A stretch of 64,000 nucleotides of DNA from Bradyrhizobium daqingense (GCF_021044685.1 NZ_CP088014.1:7736001-7800000), one strand, 5' to 3'; counted from the first letter of the stretch, positions 1 to 9,566 are shown. Numbers and translations: made by a program. The notes: generated by a model from the letters alone, not told the origin.

Positions 1-2
1 TC

Positions 3-836
3 ACGCCAAGAAAGTCACAGCTGCCTTCGATGGCGGTCGATCCACGTCTACGACACGGATAAGAGCCGGCCCGTGGCCGTCGTGCTGCGGCCCGGCAAGA
101 CGCCGGGCGGCGTCGAGGTGCGTGCCCATCTGCGCCGCCTGGTACGGCATATCCGCACGCGATGGCACAACACGCAAATTACGTTCCGTGGCGACGGGCA
201 CTATGCCCGGCCGGAGGCAATGGCGTGGTGCGAGACCAACGGCATCGACTACATCTTCGGTCTGTCCGGCACCAAGCCTCTCGCCAGAAAAGTCGACGAG
301 GTCGCCGACGACATCCGCACCCGACGCGCCATCGAGAACCTGCCGGTTCTGCGTGGCTATACCGAGACCCGCCACAAGGCAAAGTCCTGGGATCGCGAAC
401 GGCGCACTGTCGCCCGTATTGAGGCGGCGATGCTCGGCCTCGACATCCGTTTCGTCGTCACCAGCCTCGATGTCGGCTCGGCCGAGTGGATCTACGACAG
501 CCTGTATTGCGCGCGCGGCCAAGCCGAGAATCTGACAAGCTGCATAAGTCACAGCTCGCCTCCGACCGCACCAGCTGCCGTTCGGCGCTCGCCAACCAGG
601 TCCGTCTCGTGCTCCATACGGCCGCTTATTGGCTGATGCTGACCGTGCGCGAGGCCATTCCCAAAGTCCGGGAATTGGCCGCTGCCGAGTTCGCGACGCT
701 GCGTCTTCGGCTCTTGAAAATCGCTGCCCGTGTGGTCGAGACCACGAGCCGCATTCGCCTTGCGTTCGCCGCGGCCTGTCCGGAAGCCGACCTGATCCGC
801 TGCTTGCCAGGTGCGCTGCTGCCGCTCGGTCCTTGA
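3..836 (+). pseudogene. IS1380-type transposase remnant, internally deleted and frameshifted
   Basis: Bases 5-40 encode AKKVTAAFDGGR, which resembles the N-terminus of IS1380-type DDE transposases. The next bases (from about 43) encode HVYDTDKSRPVAVVLRPGK, which belongs to the middle of such proteins and lies in another frame, so the segment between them is missing. Reading continues through the conserved YCARGQAENL to about 532, where one base has been lost. The rest (KLHKSQLASDRT to LLPLGP, stop at 836) is in a third frame. The product cannot be functional. The left end may extend beyond the window and I found no terminal repeats. The family is assigned from the YCARGQAEN and LANQVRLVLHTAAYWLM motifs. 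Confidence 0.75.
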
Positions 837-1639
837 CCGGCGGGGCGTCCGCCCCCCGTTCGCCCAACCTATACCTCAAGCGCGTTGCAAAGTACGGGTC
901 GTCAGGCGGTGAAAAGCCGAAGGCAATCCTGTGCGCCTCGTCAGACAAGATGTTCGGCCGCATCAATCGGGCCCCAAAGCCGCACTCTCACGAATAGGAC
1001 GGGCTAGCATTGTTAGGAGGTTTGTGCATGTGCACATGATGCGCGCCGACTCGAACGACGGCCAGGCGCGGAGACGTGACCATAGGAGACTCCGTGAAAT
1101 CTTGGACGGACTTCGCTGCAGGCTCTCCGATTGATCGATATCGTACAGATTCGTCGCACTCTCAGGATTGCTGGCTTCTTCAAGAATGCAGGAGCTTTGA
1201 ATGAAGGATGGGGAATGCCATGGGTGTGCTGGTTTCCGCTCGATCTCGCCCACCGTTCCGATTTGGTGTCGCCCGCCATGCCCAATCGCTTTTCTTAGCT
1301 GCGGCTGAAGTTCGTGCATGGTTTCCTCGGCGCGCCCGGTGCTGCTGCTTCTTCCTCGCACGTGCGTCAGGCATTTCCTGGCATTGGACGGGGTCTTCTC
1401 GGCATAACGCATTGCAAGCTCGTCAGGCTCCAAGCTCTTCTCAGGCAATTGCAGACGCGACAACCACAAGCAGTTCTGCCCGCAGCAGCCCATTACCCTT
1501 GCCGTCCCACCAAGCCTGGTAGGTGCGATCACGGGTCGTTTCGGGGATGATCCGACGCGAGTAAAGGTGCAACAACGGCTACAGCTATCAACTAGGAAAT
1601 ACGAGCGTCGGCCTCCAAAGAACGGAAGCCGGATTTCCT
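837..1639. other. No supported gene
   Basis: About 800 bases lie between the transposase remnant and the next open frame. Open frames here have no recognisable motif, no convincing ribosome-binding site and arginine/serine-rich shadow composition. The frame of the next gene is open back to 1565, so the last 75 bases may belong to a truncated coding region. Confidence 0.4.
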
Positions 1640-2023
1640 ATGGCGACTGGTTTCACCAGCCAGCGGTGGCGAGAACTGTTTCCCGGACGGACTGATGTCA
1701 CATCAATCGTGGATTTTCAGGTTGCACATCCGCTCGTCGGTAACGCCGGCGATATTCTGCTCGAGCACCAACTAGGGCGAGACGGCGAACGGCCGCTAGT
1801 GAACTGGCGTCCTGCCAATGACGAAGCGAGAGCCCGTGCAGAACAACTGGGCTTCGTTCATGTGGATCCCGATGATATGGTACTTGATCCCACCCAGTCC
1901 AAACAGTGGAGATATAGGGATGGTGAATGGCAGCGCGCAACCAATTCTTCGATGTATCTCTCCAAAGCGTCGAGCGATGATGAACCTTCATCAGAGCCCG
2001 ACTCGGATGGAGACTTCATGTGA
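1640..2023 (+). CDS. Hypothetical acidic-tailed protein, possibly the 3' part of a truncated gene
   Basis: This 127-residue frame begins at ATG and contains SQRWRELFPG, PLVGNAGDILLEHQLG and RPLVNWRP, followed by a serine/aspartate-rich C-terminus (DDEPSSEPDSDGDFM). I do not recognise the family. The frame stays open for another 25 codons upstream of the ATG, with protein-like composition, and there is no ribosome-binding site in front of the ATG and no tts box. It could therefore be the surviving C-terminal part of a larger protein whose front was lost in the transposon-rich region to the left. The modular, tail-acidic composition would suit a secreted effector, but nothing proves it. Confidence 0.5.
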   Translation: MATGFTSQRWRELFPGRTDVTSIVDFQVAHPLVGNAGDILLEHQLGRDGERPLVNWRPANDEARARAEQLGFVHVDPDDMVLDPTQSKQWRYRDGEWQRATNSSMYLSKASSDDEPSSEPDSDGDFM

Positions 2024-2250
2024 CGTGAGATCTCTACCAATCCATTTGAGGTGGAGCAGAGCGCAGACCAACCGACACCTGCGGCTTACGATCGAGCCTT
2101 GGACGGAGCGAAGCCCAAGCCAATTCGGCTCAAGCCGTGAGGTGCACTGTACTGGCGGCGGTTTACGAGAGCTGGTGCCTATAATAGTGACCTGCCACTG
2201 CGTATTTCCTCCAGAAGGAGTTAGAGTCCGGCCCGAAGAAGGACGGACAG

Positions 2251-2517
2251 ATGAAGCGAGCAAGGTTCACGGAAGAGCAGATTATCGCGGTATTGAAGGA
2301 GCATGAGGCTGGGGCGAAGACAGCCGACCTGGCTCGCAAGCACGGTGTTTCCGAGGCGACGATCTACAATTGGAAGGCCAAATTCGGCGGCATGGACGTT
2401 TCCGAGGCGAAGCGGCTGAGGGCCCTGGAGGAGGAGAACGGGAAGCTGAAGAAGCTTCTGGCCGAGCAGATGCTCGATGCGGCCGCACTTCGCGAGCTCC
2501 TTTCAAAAAAATGGTAG
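2251..2517 (+). CDS. IS3-family transposase OrfA (helix-turn-helix)
   Basis: This 88-residue protein has the classic IS3 OrfA start (MKRARFTEEQIIAVLKEHEAG), a helix-turn-helix (ADLARKHGVSEATIYNWKAKFGG) and a C-terminal leucine-rich segment (LRALEEENGKLKKLLAEQ). It would bind the element ends and form the N-terminal part of the OrfAB transposase by frameshifting. Seven consecutive A residues at 2505-2511, just before the OrfA stop, form the expected slippery site for -1 slippage into orfB. Confidence 0.92.
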   Translation: MKRARFTEEQIIAVLKEHEAGAKTADLARKHGVSEATIYNWKAKFGGMDVSEAKRLRALEEENGKLKKLLAEQMLDAAALRELLSKKW

Positions 2518-3437
2518 GGCCCGCCGCCAAGCGCGCTGCGATCGCGCATCTGCAGGCCGTCATGAGCCTGTCGGAACGGCGGGCCTGCTCGATTGTGGGG
2601 GCGGATCGGAAGATGATCCGCTATCGCTCCAGCCGCCCGCCGGAGGCAGTTCTGCGTGGCCGATTGCGCGATCTCGCCAACGAGCGGCGGCGTTTCGGCT
2701 ATCGCCGGTTGTTCGTCTTGCTGCGGCGGGAGGGCGAGCCATCGGGGATCAACCGGATCTACCGGCTTTACCGCGAGGAAGGGCTCACCGTCCGCAAGCG
2801 GCGGGCTCGCCGCAAGGCGGTGGGGACCCGGGCCCCGATCCTGGTCGAGGCGAGGCCGAACGCGCGCTGGTCGCTGGATTTCGTCCACGACCAGTTCGCC
2901 AATGGCCGACGCTTCCGCATCCTCAACATCGTCGACGACGTCACCAAGGAATGCCTGGGCGCCATTCCGGAGACGTCGATCTCGGGGCGGCGCGTGGCCC
3001 GCGAACTGACGGCAATCGTCCAGCGACGCGGCAAGCCAGGAATGATCGTGTCCGACCATGGCACCGAATTCACCTGCAACGCCATGCTCGCTTGGTGCAA
3101 GGACGCAGCCATCGATTGGCACTTCATTGCGCCGGGAAAGCCGATGCAGAACGGCTTCGTCGAGAGCTTCAATGGCCGGATGCGCGATGAGCTACTCAAC
3201 GAGACCCTGTTCTTCGATCTCGATGACGCCCGCACCAAGATCGCCAACTGGGTCGCCGACTACAATCTCCAGCGTCCCCACTCGTCGCTGAAATACCTGC
3301 CCCCCGCGGCCTACGCCGCCCACCTCACCGCAACGGACGATCGGCTGCGCAACCCCGACCAGCTCCGCCGATCGTCCGTTGCTCCATCCGCGCCACTTGG
3401 CGTACAAAACCTCAAGACTCTAACTGCCGCTGGATGA
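2511..3437 (+). CDS. IS3-family transposase OrfB (DDE integrase domain)
   Basis: The frame is -1 relative to orfA and is entered through the A7 run, giving the OrfAB fusion. It can also start at the ATG at 2511. Motifs in order are a helix-turn-helix-like RRFGYRRLFVLLRREG, the first catalytic Asp in RWSLDFVHD, the second Asp in IVSDHGTEFTCNAM, and the catalytic Glu in PMQNGFVESFNGRMRDELLN, ending with NLQRPHSSLKYLPPAAYA. This is the complete D-D-35-E core. Length of about 309 residues is normal for the family. Confidence 0.92.
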   Translation: MVGPAAKRAAIAHLQAVMSLSERRACSIVGADRKMIRYRSSRPPEAVLRGRLRDLANERRRFGYRRLFVLLRREGEPSGINRIYRLYREEGLTVRKRRARRKAVGTRAPILVEARPNARWSLDFVHDQFANGRRFRILNIVDDVTKECLGAIPETSISGRRVARELTAIVQRRGKPGMIVSDHGTEFTCNAMLAWCKDAAIDWHFIAPGKPMQNGFVESFNGRMRDELLNETLFFDLDDARTKIANWVADYNLQRPHSSLKYLPPAAYAAHLTATDDRLRNPDQLRRSSVAPSAPLGVQNLKTLTAAG

Positions 3438-3464
3438 AAATGCAGTGGCAGGTCAATAGCACAA

Positions 3465-3494
3465 AAGAAAACCCCGGCTTCCAGCCGGAGTTTT
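3465..3494 (+). terminator. Factor-independent terminator-like hairpin
   Basis: The stem CCGGCT pairs with AGCCGG (3474-3479 with 3483-3488) around a 3-base loop. It is preceded by an A-run and followed by AGTTTT, so it could work in either direction. It lies just right of the IS3 element. Confidence 0.55.
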
Positions 3495-3702
3495 CGACTC
3501 CCGCCCGGGCGGGAGGAGCGGATTGCCTATGGCAGGCGCCAGCGTCATTGTGTCCTCGCCATCAGAATGGCTCGGGATCTTTCCGGGTTGCCTGGGTGAG
3601 GAGGGTTTCGTTGGCCGTTTTCTTCGTAGGCGTCTCGAGAAGTGTCGGGCCAACTCATCGAGCAACGAGACCATCCACCCGGGCTCGCCGGCATTGGATG
3701 CG

Positions 3703-3801
3703 AAGATCAAAAAATGGAGCAGATGTCAGGACAACTACCTTGCCTTCGTTCAACTCGCGTCAGTCAGGCTATGGCTGCGCCTTAATGAATCCGCGCCCTA
3801 A
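3703..3801 (+). pseudogene. IS5-family transposase C-terminal remnant
   Basis: The last 32 codons read KIKKWSRCQDNYLAF followed by VQLASVRLWLRLNESAP and a stop. This closely resembles the conserved C-terminal tail of IS5-family transposases of rhizobia. No upstream catalytic part is present, so this is a fragment. Another IS5 N-terminus begins less than 100 bases downstream. Confidence 0.6.
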
Positions 3802-3877
3802 CACTACTTTGGCAGATTGTTAGAATTGGGCTTTTATTAGGATTCTCATCCTGGCTTGGTTGTGATTCAAGCTTGGG

Positions 3878-4147
3878 ATGGACCGATTCGTTTTGACTGA
3901 CGCCCAATGGGCGAAGATGGAGCCGCTGTGTCTTGGCAAGCCGGGCGATCCCGGCCGGAGCGGCAAGCTGTTTGTCGAAGCCGCGCTGTGGATTGCCCGC
4001 ACGGGCAGTCCGTGGCGCGATCTTCCGCGCGCCTTCGGCAACTGGATAACTGCGTACACGCGCTTTCGCGACTGGGCGAAGGCGGGCGTCTGGAAGCGCA
4101 TGTTTGATGCGGTCTCAGACGAGCCGGACATGGAATATGTCATGGTC
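3878..4147 (+). pseudogene. IS5-family transposase N-terminus, truncated
   Basis: The frame starts MDRFVLTDAQWAKMEPL and runs through ARTGSPWRDLPRAFGNW to DEPDMEYVMV, the typical first 90 residues of IS5-family transposases. It is cut off at 4147, exactly where the IS481 element begins. The catalytic Asp-Asp-Glu region is missing, so the protein is non-functional. The remainder is not found right of the IS481 element, so the truncation was probably accompanied by a deletion. Confidence 0.75.
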
Positions 4148-5387
4148 TGTAGAAGTTTCGACTTAATCTGACGGCAAGGTTTGAACTGGCAGGGAATGGA
4201 GCTGCGGGCGAGCAGGAGCGCTCACCCAAAGGGCGCTCCCGCGCAGCCCGCGGCGTCTCACAGGGAGACGTTACCATGACCCAGGAACAGAAGTCATTCG
4301 CGCGAAAGTCGGCATGCTGGAATTGGCCAAGCAGCTCGGCAACGTCAGCCAGGCTTGCCGGATGATGGGCTATAGCCGCGACAGCTTCTACCGGTTCAAG
4401 GAACTGTACGACAAGGGCGGCGAGCTGGCGCTGATTGAGATCAGCCGCAAGAAACCGGTCCTGAAGAACCGTGTCGCGCCGGAGGTCGAGGCAGCCGTCG
4501 TTGAGCTGGGGATCGACCAGCCGGCCTGGGGTCAGGTGCGGGTCAGCAATGAGCTCAGGAGCCGCGGCCTGTCGATCTCCCCGTTCGGCGTGCGGGCGGT
4601 GTGGCTGCGTCACGACCTCGCCAACGTCAAGAAGCGGCTGACGGCGCTGGAGGCCAAGATGGCCCAGGACGGCCTGGTGCTGACCGAGGCCCAGCTCGTT
4701 GCGTTGGAAAGGGCCAAGTCCGAGAAGGAGGCGCACGGCGAGTTCGAGAGCGAGTGCCCCGGCTATTGCGGTGCGCAGGACACCTTCTATGTCGGCAACA
4801 TGAAGGGGGTCGGGCGGATCTATCAGCAGACCTTCATTGACACCTACAGTAAGGTGGCGTTCGCCAAGCTGTATGATCGCAAGACGCCGATCACGGCGGC
4901 CGAACTGTTGAATGATCGCGTGGTGCCGTTTTTCGATGCGCGGGGCATCCCGCTAAACCGGATCCTGACCGACCGCGGCACCGAGTATTGCGGCAATCCG
5001 GAGCATCACGAATATGAGCTCTACCTCGCCGTCGAAGACATCGATCACACCCGCACCAAGACGAGGAGCCCACAGACCAACGGCATTGTCGAGCGCTTCC
5101 ACCGCACCGTGCTCGAGGAGTTCTATCGCGTCGTGTTCCGCAAGAAGATCTATCCGAGCATCACTGCCTTGCAGAGCGATCTCGATGAGTGGATCGCTGC
5201 CTACAATGAGGTGCGCCCACATCAGGGGCGCTGGTGCTACGGCAAGACGCCGATGCAAACTTTGCGTGACGCAAGTGCTCTGTCGAGAGAAAAATTGTTG
5301 CCGGCTGCGTGGGGTCGCACATGAAACCTTTGTCGGACACCTGCCGCGACAAAGCACTCGCTGTCAGCTCAAGTCCCTTCTTTTACA
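4148..5387 (+). mobile_element. IS481-family insertion sequence
   Basis: Imperfect inverted repeats begin TGTAGAAG at 4148 and, on the complementary strand, TGTAAAAG at 5387; both continue with GACTT and CTGAC blocks in register. The element carries one transposase gene. No target duplication is visible (CATGGTC on the left, AAGTTTT on the right), which fits a deletion or recombination at one end. Confidence 0.75.
4314..5324 (+). CDS. IS481-family transposase, N-terminal frameshift
   Basis: The reading frame shows a helix-turn-helix (LGNVSQACRMMGYSRDSFYRF) and an rve-type integrase core. FIDTYSKVAFAKLYD, ILTDRGTEYCGNPEHHEY and SPQTNGIVERFHRTVLEEFY carry the D-D-E residues, followed by EWIAAYNEVRPHQGR. 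An ATG at 4276 with a ribosome-binding site (GGGAGACG) starts MTQEQK in a different frame, 38 bases from the first in-frame ATG at 4314. A single-base change near codon 6 has therefore disconnected the normal start. Translation from 4314 would lose about 13 residues. The protein is probably inactive or weakly made. Confidence 0.8.
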   Translation: MLELAKQLGNVSQACRMMGYSRDSFYRFKELYDKGGELALIEISRKKPVLKNRVAPEVEAAVVELGIDQPAWGQVRVSNELRSRGLSISPFGVRAVWLRHDLANVKKRLTALEAKMAQDGLVLTEAQLVALERAKSEKEAHGEFESECPGYCGAQDTFYVGNMKGVGRIYQQTFIDTYSKVAFAKLYDRKTPITAAELLNDRVVPFFDARGIPLNRILTDRGTEYCGNPEHHEYELYLAVEDIDHTRTKTRSPQTNGIVERFHRTVLEEFYRVVFRKKIYPSITALQSDLDEWIAAYNEVRPHQGRWCYGKTPMQTLRDASALSREKLLPAAWGRT

Positions 5388-5654
5388 AAGTTTTCCGTCT
5401 TGCAACACTCAGCGGCCTACATTCTCATCCGAGCGCCGATGTTCGCCACACCCCGCAATGGCAAGCTTGCTTGCGCGCCGATTGGCGATCCTCCGGACTG
5501 CGGGCTGATAACCCTCCCGAAAGGAGTGTTCTCTCCAGGCTCCATGCTTTTGTAAGATAGAGCTTGATGGGGCTCGGCGCTGCTCAGGCAGTCCGCCAAG
5601 CCGATGGAGGCATGAGCGCTGTCACCGGATGGCTCACCGCCGCAAGACGATACC

Positions 5655-7898
5655 TCACCGGATCCCCAGTCGAGCCATCTGCGCTGAAGCGTGCTCCGGA
5701 TCGGGGAGGGGCTGCCACGGCTGGCCAGCGGCGGTGCTTAACAAGGACTTGCAGAACACAGGAGTGAGCCTGCCGCGATGGATCACGACATTGTCGTGCC
5801 CCTCGGCGGCTCGAGCGCTCTGCCAGTGCCGATTGTAGCCGCGCTGTTCGTCGGACTTGACGTGGCAAGCGGCGAATTCGCGATCGCCCAGCGTTGCCAA
5901 TTGCCAGGCATTTACCGGGCGCTTGGTATGGATGTGCACCCACATCGGCCTTGGCATCGCACCGCTGCGCAGCGCCCTGGGCTGCAGCTTGATTTCGAAT
6001 AGCGTCCCCGGCTCTCCCTTCAAGGCGTGCGGTGGATCCACTGACGCCAGTTCTCCCGCTTCCCGCAACTGTTCTAGGTATTCTTGCGATGGAAACGCAT
6101 AGGTCTTCGTGCAATCGCTTGTGATTGCTGCCTTTCGCGCGTTCAATGAGCTTGCCTGTCCCTGAACCTCGGACCACATCCTTGTCAGCCGGACTATTTT
6201 TTCGTGCACTTCAGGCACTTGCGCAGGCGTGAGCAGGCCTCGCCGGCGAGGCTCCTCCAGCGCGGCTACACAGGCCTCAATCTCGGAGGACTGCGTCTGC
6301 ATGCGCTTGATGACGACATCCAACACGTGTTCGGCGTCCTCGGGCTTCATGTGGCGAGCTTGCGAGGCGGCGCTTTGCTGAGCCGGCAGATCGAACTGCA
6401 GCAGCTGGTCCAATCGCTCAAGTAATCCCGGCAGTGCTTTCCTGGATGGCGGAGCCATCCACATCTGGAGGTTATCGGCCGCAGCGGATGACGCGCGTGC
6501 CTGCTCCGGAGTGGCGAGTTTCTTTGTACCGAGATCCGAGAGCACGATGACCTTGCCCGCCGGGGCCGTCGCCGCATCGGGCCTAGCGAGTTGCGGCGTG
6601 GCGGGGCTGGCCGTCGAACTCCCCTCTCCTGCGGCTGCTGCGGGCCTTGCTTTGCCCGTTCTGCGCGCCGGACTGCCTCCGCCCGCTGGGCCAATATTAT
6701 CCGGAAGCGCAGCCCAAGCCGGCGGTTCAATCGTGGCTTGCGTCTTTGGCTGCAATGCCAGCAGCCGCATGACTTCGTTCGCCGTCACCCACGCAGCTTC
6801 CACGATCTGGTCCAGCAACGGCAACGGAAGGTCAGTTTCCGTTGCAGTCCCCCTCAGGCTGTCAAGCATGCCGCTCAGCCCCGATGCAAATTCCGAAAGT
6901 CGTTCCATGACTCCTTCCAGAACGGCGCGATGCTCCGCTTCGAGCGCCGCTCCATCGCTGTACAGAACGGCTTGGGCCGTCGAGACGAACGCCGGAAAAA
7001 CATCTCCGATGAAGGCCCCGAGCAGGCGCACCCTCCCGCTCTCATCCATGAGGGCGTCGCGCACGTCTGGTTCCAACGTGCTCGCTTGCGAGTTGACTAA
7101 AAGCTCCACGAGAGCGATCCGCGATTGCAGATACATGCACTTCGTAAAGAGCGCCCAGCCCGTATGATGCCTTAGTGCGGCATCTTCGGCCGTGCGCATG
7201 GCGGGCGTGCTGCCTGGAAGGTGGGCGGTAGCGGCACAGACTGACTGCATCCGCTCACAGCGCAGCACCTTCTTTCCCCACAACTCCATGCATGCTGCAT
7301 AGTGGTTCGCAACGCTTGTAAACAGTCGGCTCAGCTGTGCAGGCGAGGCGATGTCTTTGAGGCTGTCGAGCACGCCTTGTGCTCTCTTTCTGCTCTCCTC
7401 CAGCTCGTAGATAATCTGGGTCGCCACTTCATTACATTCGTCAGCCTCCCTCACAGTGTCATCGCGGAGCCGGCGAGCCCGATCGTTTGGCAGAATTCGG
7501 CGCGCCAAATCGGGTGGCAGACTGGCGTAGTACGCCAGAACTGTTGCGCCTGCTTTGACGACCTGATCCATCAGATCTTGTCTCTCCGGCAAGTTCCGGG
7601 CATGCCCGGCCGCTCGGCGGCAAGCTTCAAGTTCCTCAAGCAGGCTGCTCAATTCTCGCTTTGCTGCCTTTATCTCCTCCCTCGTTGGCGCCGCTACGTC
7701 CGAAGTTGGCGGCGGGTTCGCAAGCGTCGCCGCTCTCACATCAGGCTCAGACCGTATCCGCCCTACGACGGCATCGAAGGACTGATCGCGTTCCCCAGGG
7801 AAGAGACCAGACTCCGGGCTCGAACGGCTCGATTCCCTAATGCTTTCGGCTCCCGCGGCCTCAAGCTCTGATGGACCAGCTCGGCCAATGCCTTTCAT
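5655..7898 (-). CDS. Candidate type III effector (747 aa)
   Basis: The start ATG at 7898 has a GGAG ribosome-binding site 8 bases upstream, and a tts box lies 52 bases before it. The gene is therefore very probably activated by TtsI and its product secreted. The N-terminus is serine/proline-rich and disordered-looking, as in secretion signals. A long helical region follows at about residues 75-390, then an Ala/Pro/Gly-rich linker at about 400-470, a second helical segment, and a C-terminal globular domain (MWVHIHTKRPVNAWQLATLG, EFAACHVKSDEQRGYNRHW, GRLTPVFCKSLL). I do not recognise a catalytic motif. The leucine-rich helices contain no transmembrane segments. The gene stands alone, with no operon partner. 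Confidence 0.8.
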   Translation of the reverse strand: MKGIGRAGPSELEAAGAESIRESSRSSPESGLFPGERDQSFDAVVGRIRSEPDVRAATLANPPPTSDVAAPTREEIKAAKRELSSLLEELEACRRAAGHARNLPERQDLMDQVVKAGATVLAYYASLPPDLARRILPNDRARRLRDDTVREADECNEVATQIIYELEESRKRAQGVLDSLKDIASPAQLSRLFTSVANHYAACMELWGKKVLRCERMQSVCAATAHLPGSTPAMRTAEDAALRHHTGWALFTKCMYLQSRIALVELLVNSQASTLEPDVRDALMDESGRVRLLGAFIGDVFPAFVSTAQAVLYSDGAALEAEHRAVLEGVMERLSEFASGLSGMLDSLRGTATETDLPLPLLDQIVEAAWVTANEVMRLLALQPKTQATIEPPAWAALPDNIGPAGGGSPARRTGKARPAAAAGEGSSTASPATPQLARPDAATAPAGKVIVLSDLGTKKLATPEQARASSAAADNLQMWMAPPSRKALPGLLERLDQLLQFDLPAQQSAASQARHMKPEDAEHVLDVVIKRMQTQSSEIEACVAALEEPRRRGLLTPAQVPEVHEKIVRLTRMWSEVQGQASSLNARKAAITSDCTKTYAFPSQEYLEQLREAGELASVDPPHALKGEPGTLFEIKLQPRALRSGAMPRPMWVHIHTKRPVNAWQLATLGDREFAACHVKSDEQRGYNRHWQSARAAEGHDNVVIHRGRLTPVFCKSLLSTAAGQPWQPLPDPEHASAQMARLGIR

Positions 7899-7950
7899 GC
7901 TTCATCTCCGGATAATTGAGGGTGCGCAGCCTGTCTGGATAGGCCGACTG

Positions 7951-7968
7951 GCTGACGACTAGCTGACC
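7951..7968 (-). promoter_or_regulatory. tts box (TtsI-binding site)
   Basis: Read on the minus strand, the core is GGTCAGCTAGTCGTCAGC, matching the GTCAGctTnTCGnnAGC pattern of rhizobial tts boxes. It lies 52 bp upstream of the effector start at 7898. Confidence 0.8.
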
Positions 7969-8103
7969 AAGAGCATTCATCCGGATGCGCAAGGAAGAAG
8001 ATGCGGCCTTGTGTTCGACTTCTATCGCAGCTTCCATGCTGCTGGAGTAACCGCGTCAGTTCCGGTGTCATCAGCTGAGACGCGAACAGGCCAGACGCCC
8101 CCT

Positions 8104-8136
8104 TATAGAAAACTGACAGCTATAGAAAAATGACAG
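8104..8136. repeat. Two 16-bp direct repeats
   Basis: TATAGAAAACTGACAG (8104-8119) and TATAGAAAAATGACAG (8121-8136) are spaced 17 bp apart and differ at one base. They could be leftover transposase-binding repeats from an IS21-type end, or an operator. The rest of the gap between 7969 and 8324 shows nothing else. Confidence 0.6.
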
Positions 8137-8324
8137 TCGCGTGCACCAAGCATTCGCCTCACGTATCGTTCTTCACGGGCGATTCAACGTCTGCCCGGTT
8201 ATAAATAGCTGCCGACAGAACCTTCGCTTCTATCCATTCATCTGCGCAGTTTGAAGAAGCCAAGATAGTTCACATCAATCCACACCCACCGCACACCGGC
8301 GGTCGAGACTGTCCCGATCATGGC

Positions 8325-9566
8325 CTAAGCTTCAATCCGCACGGGGAGAGCGGAATAGCCGTGCACGAAGTTAGATGCAATTCGCTCGGGTTCGCCGACG
8401 ACCTTGATCTTCAATCCCCCATCCAAAATCTCTTCCCAGAGGACTCTCAACTGCAGTTCCGCAAGGTGTCGGCCAAGACAGCGATGGATTCCGAATCCGA
8501 ACGAGAGGTGTTGCCGCACATTCTTGCGGTCGATCACGAAACTGTTGGCGTTCTCAATGACCTCTTCGTCTCTATTGCCGGAGATGTACCACATGACGAC
8601 CTTGTCGCCTGTCCTGATCGGTTTTCCCCCAACGATGCTGTCTATAGCAGCAGTGCGGCGCATATGTGCGATCGGCGTCTGGTATCGAATGATCTCAGAC
8701 ACGGCGCTCGAGATCAACTTGGGATTGTCAGTTAGTTTCCGCAGTTCGGAGGGGTACTGGCTCATGAACAGGAGGCCGCCGGTAATCGAGTTGCGCGTGG
8801 TATCATTGCCGCCTACGATCAGTAGAATGAGGTTCCCAAGAAACTCAGTTGGCTCCATATGGCGTGTGACGGGTGAATGCGCCATCAAAGAAATCAGGTC
8901 GAGGCGTGGCTCGGCATTGATGCGCTCGTTCCAAAGCCGTGTGAAATAGTCCAGGCACTCCGACAAGATGGTGCTTCGCTTGTCCCAGCTGTCGATGGCA
9001 TAGCCTGCTTTAGGAGTTGTAACAGCTGCGTCCGACCAATAGGTCAGGAGTCGCCGATCCTCAAATGGGAAGTCGAACAGCGTGGCGAGCGTTTGCGTCG
9101 TCAACTCTATGGAGACCTTGGTTACCCAATTGAAGACTTCATTACGCGGCAAGCCATCGAGAATCATCCGGACCCGAGAGCGGATCAAGGTTTCGAGCCT
9201 CGTCAGGCTTTCCGGCCCGACGATCGGACTCACCGTGTTGCGCTGCTCGGCGTGCTGGGGAGGCCCCATCTTGATGAAACTTGGGGTCCAGTGCTTATCA
9301 GGCACCTCGACAATGGTGACACCTTGCTGTGACGAAAACGCGTGGTGGTTTGTGTCGACCGCTACGATATCCCGGTATTTCGTTATTGACCAATATGGAC
9401 CATGAGCGCTATTTTGACAGTAGTGAACGGGATCTTCTCTTCGCAACCGCTCGAAGCAACCCCATATGCTGTCGTCTTGAAAGCGCTTGCCCTCGCTTAC
9501 ATCCAGCTCGCTGAGCGGGATAATATATCCATCATCCGCTCTATGGATTTCCAATCGCCTGTTCAT
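8325..9566 (-). CDS. Cytochrome P450
   Basis: This 413-residue soluble bacterial P450 would be a haem monooxygenase using external ferredoxin electrons. The I-helix oxygen-activation motif VGGNDTTR is at 251-258, the K-helix ExxR is EIIR at 291-294, and the haem-binding loop FGFGIHRCLG at 356-365 has the axial ligand Cys363. Length is normal and there is no membrane anchor. The start ATG at 9566 has a GGAG site 7 bases upstream. The motif set resembles the CYP clans acting on terpenoid or steroid substrates, but I cannot name the substrate or family. It is followed by no ferredoxin gene. A PanC-like gene and a pentapeptide protein lie upstream on the same strand, 550 bp or more away. Confidence 0.93.
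   Translation of the reverse strand: MNRRLEIHRADDGYIIPLSELDVSEGKRFQDDSIWGCFERLRREDPVHYCQNSAHGPYWSITKYRDIVAVDTNHHAFSSQQGVTIVEVPDKHWTPSFIKMGPPQHAEQRNTVSPIVGPESLTRLETLIRSRVRMILDGLPRNEVFNWVTKVSIELTTQTLATLFDFPFEDRRLLTYWSDAAVTTPKAGYAIDSWDKRSTILSECLDYFTRLWNERINAEPRLDLISLMAHSPVTRHMEPTEFLGNLILLIVGGNDTTRNSITGGLLFMSQYPSELRKLTDNPKLISSAVSEIIRYQTPIAHMRRTAAIDSIVGGKPIRTGDKVVMWYISGNRDEEVIENANSFVIDRKNVRQHLSFGFGIHRCLGRHLAELQLRVLWEEILDGGLKIKVVGEPERIASNFVHGYSALPVRIEA

Larger units (their letters stand above)
2188..3455 (+). mobile_element. IS3-family (IS407-like) insertion sequence, intact
   Basis: The ends are inverted repeats starting TGACCTGCCACTGC (2188-2201) and its complement at 3442-3455. The element is flanked by a 4-bp direct repeat, ATAG, at 2184-2187 and 3456-3459; a 4-bp duplication is characteristic of the IS407 group. 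It contains orfA and orfB in the usual -1 overlap. The element appears complete and could be active. It does not visibly interrupt a gene. Confidence 0.92.

Noticed and set aside
963..1532. 189-codon minus-strand frame
   Set aside because: Arg/Ser/Cys-rich composition without domains, typical of non-coding frames here.
2364..3122. Long minus-strand open frame opposite the IS3 orfB
   Set aside because: It is the antisense shadow of a clear DDE transposase and has no start signal or family motif.
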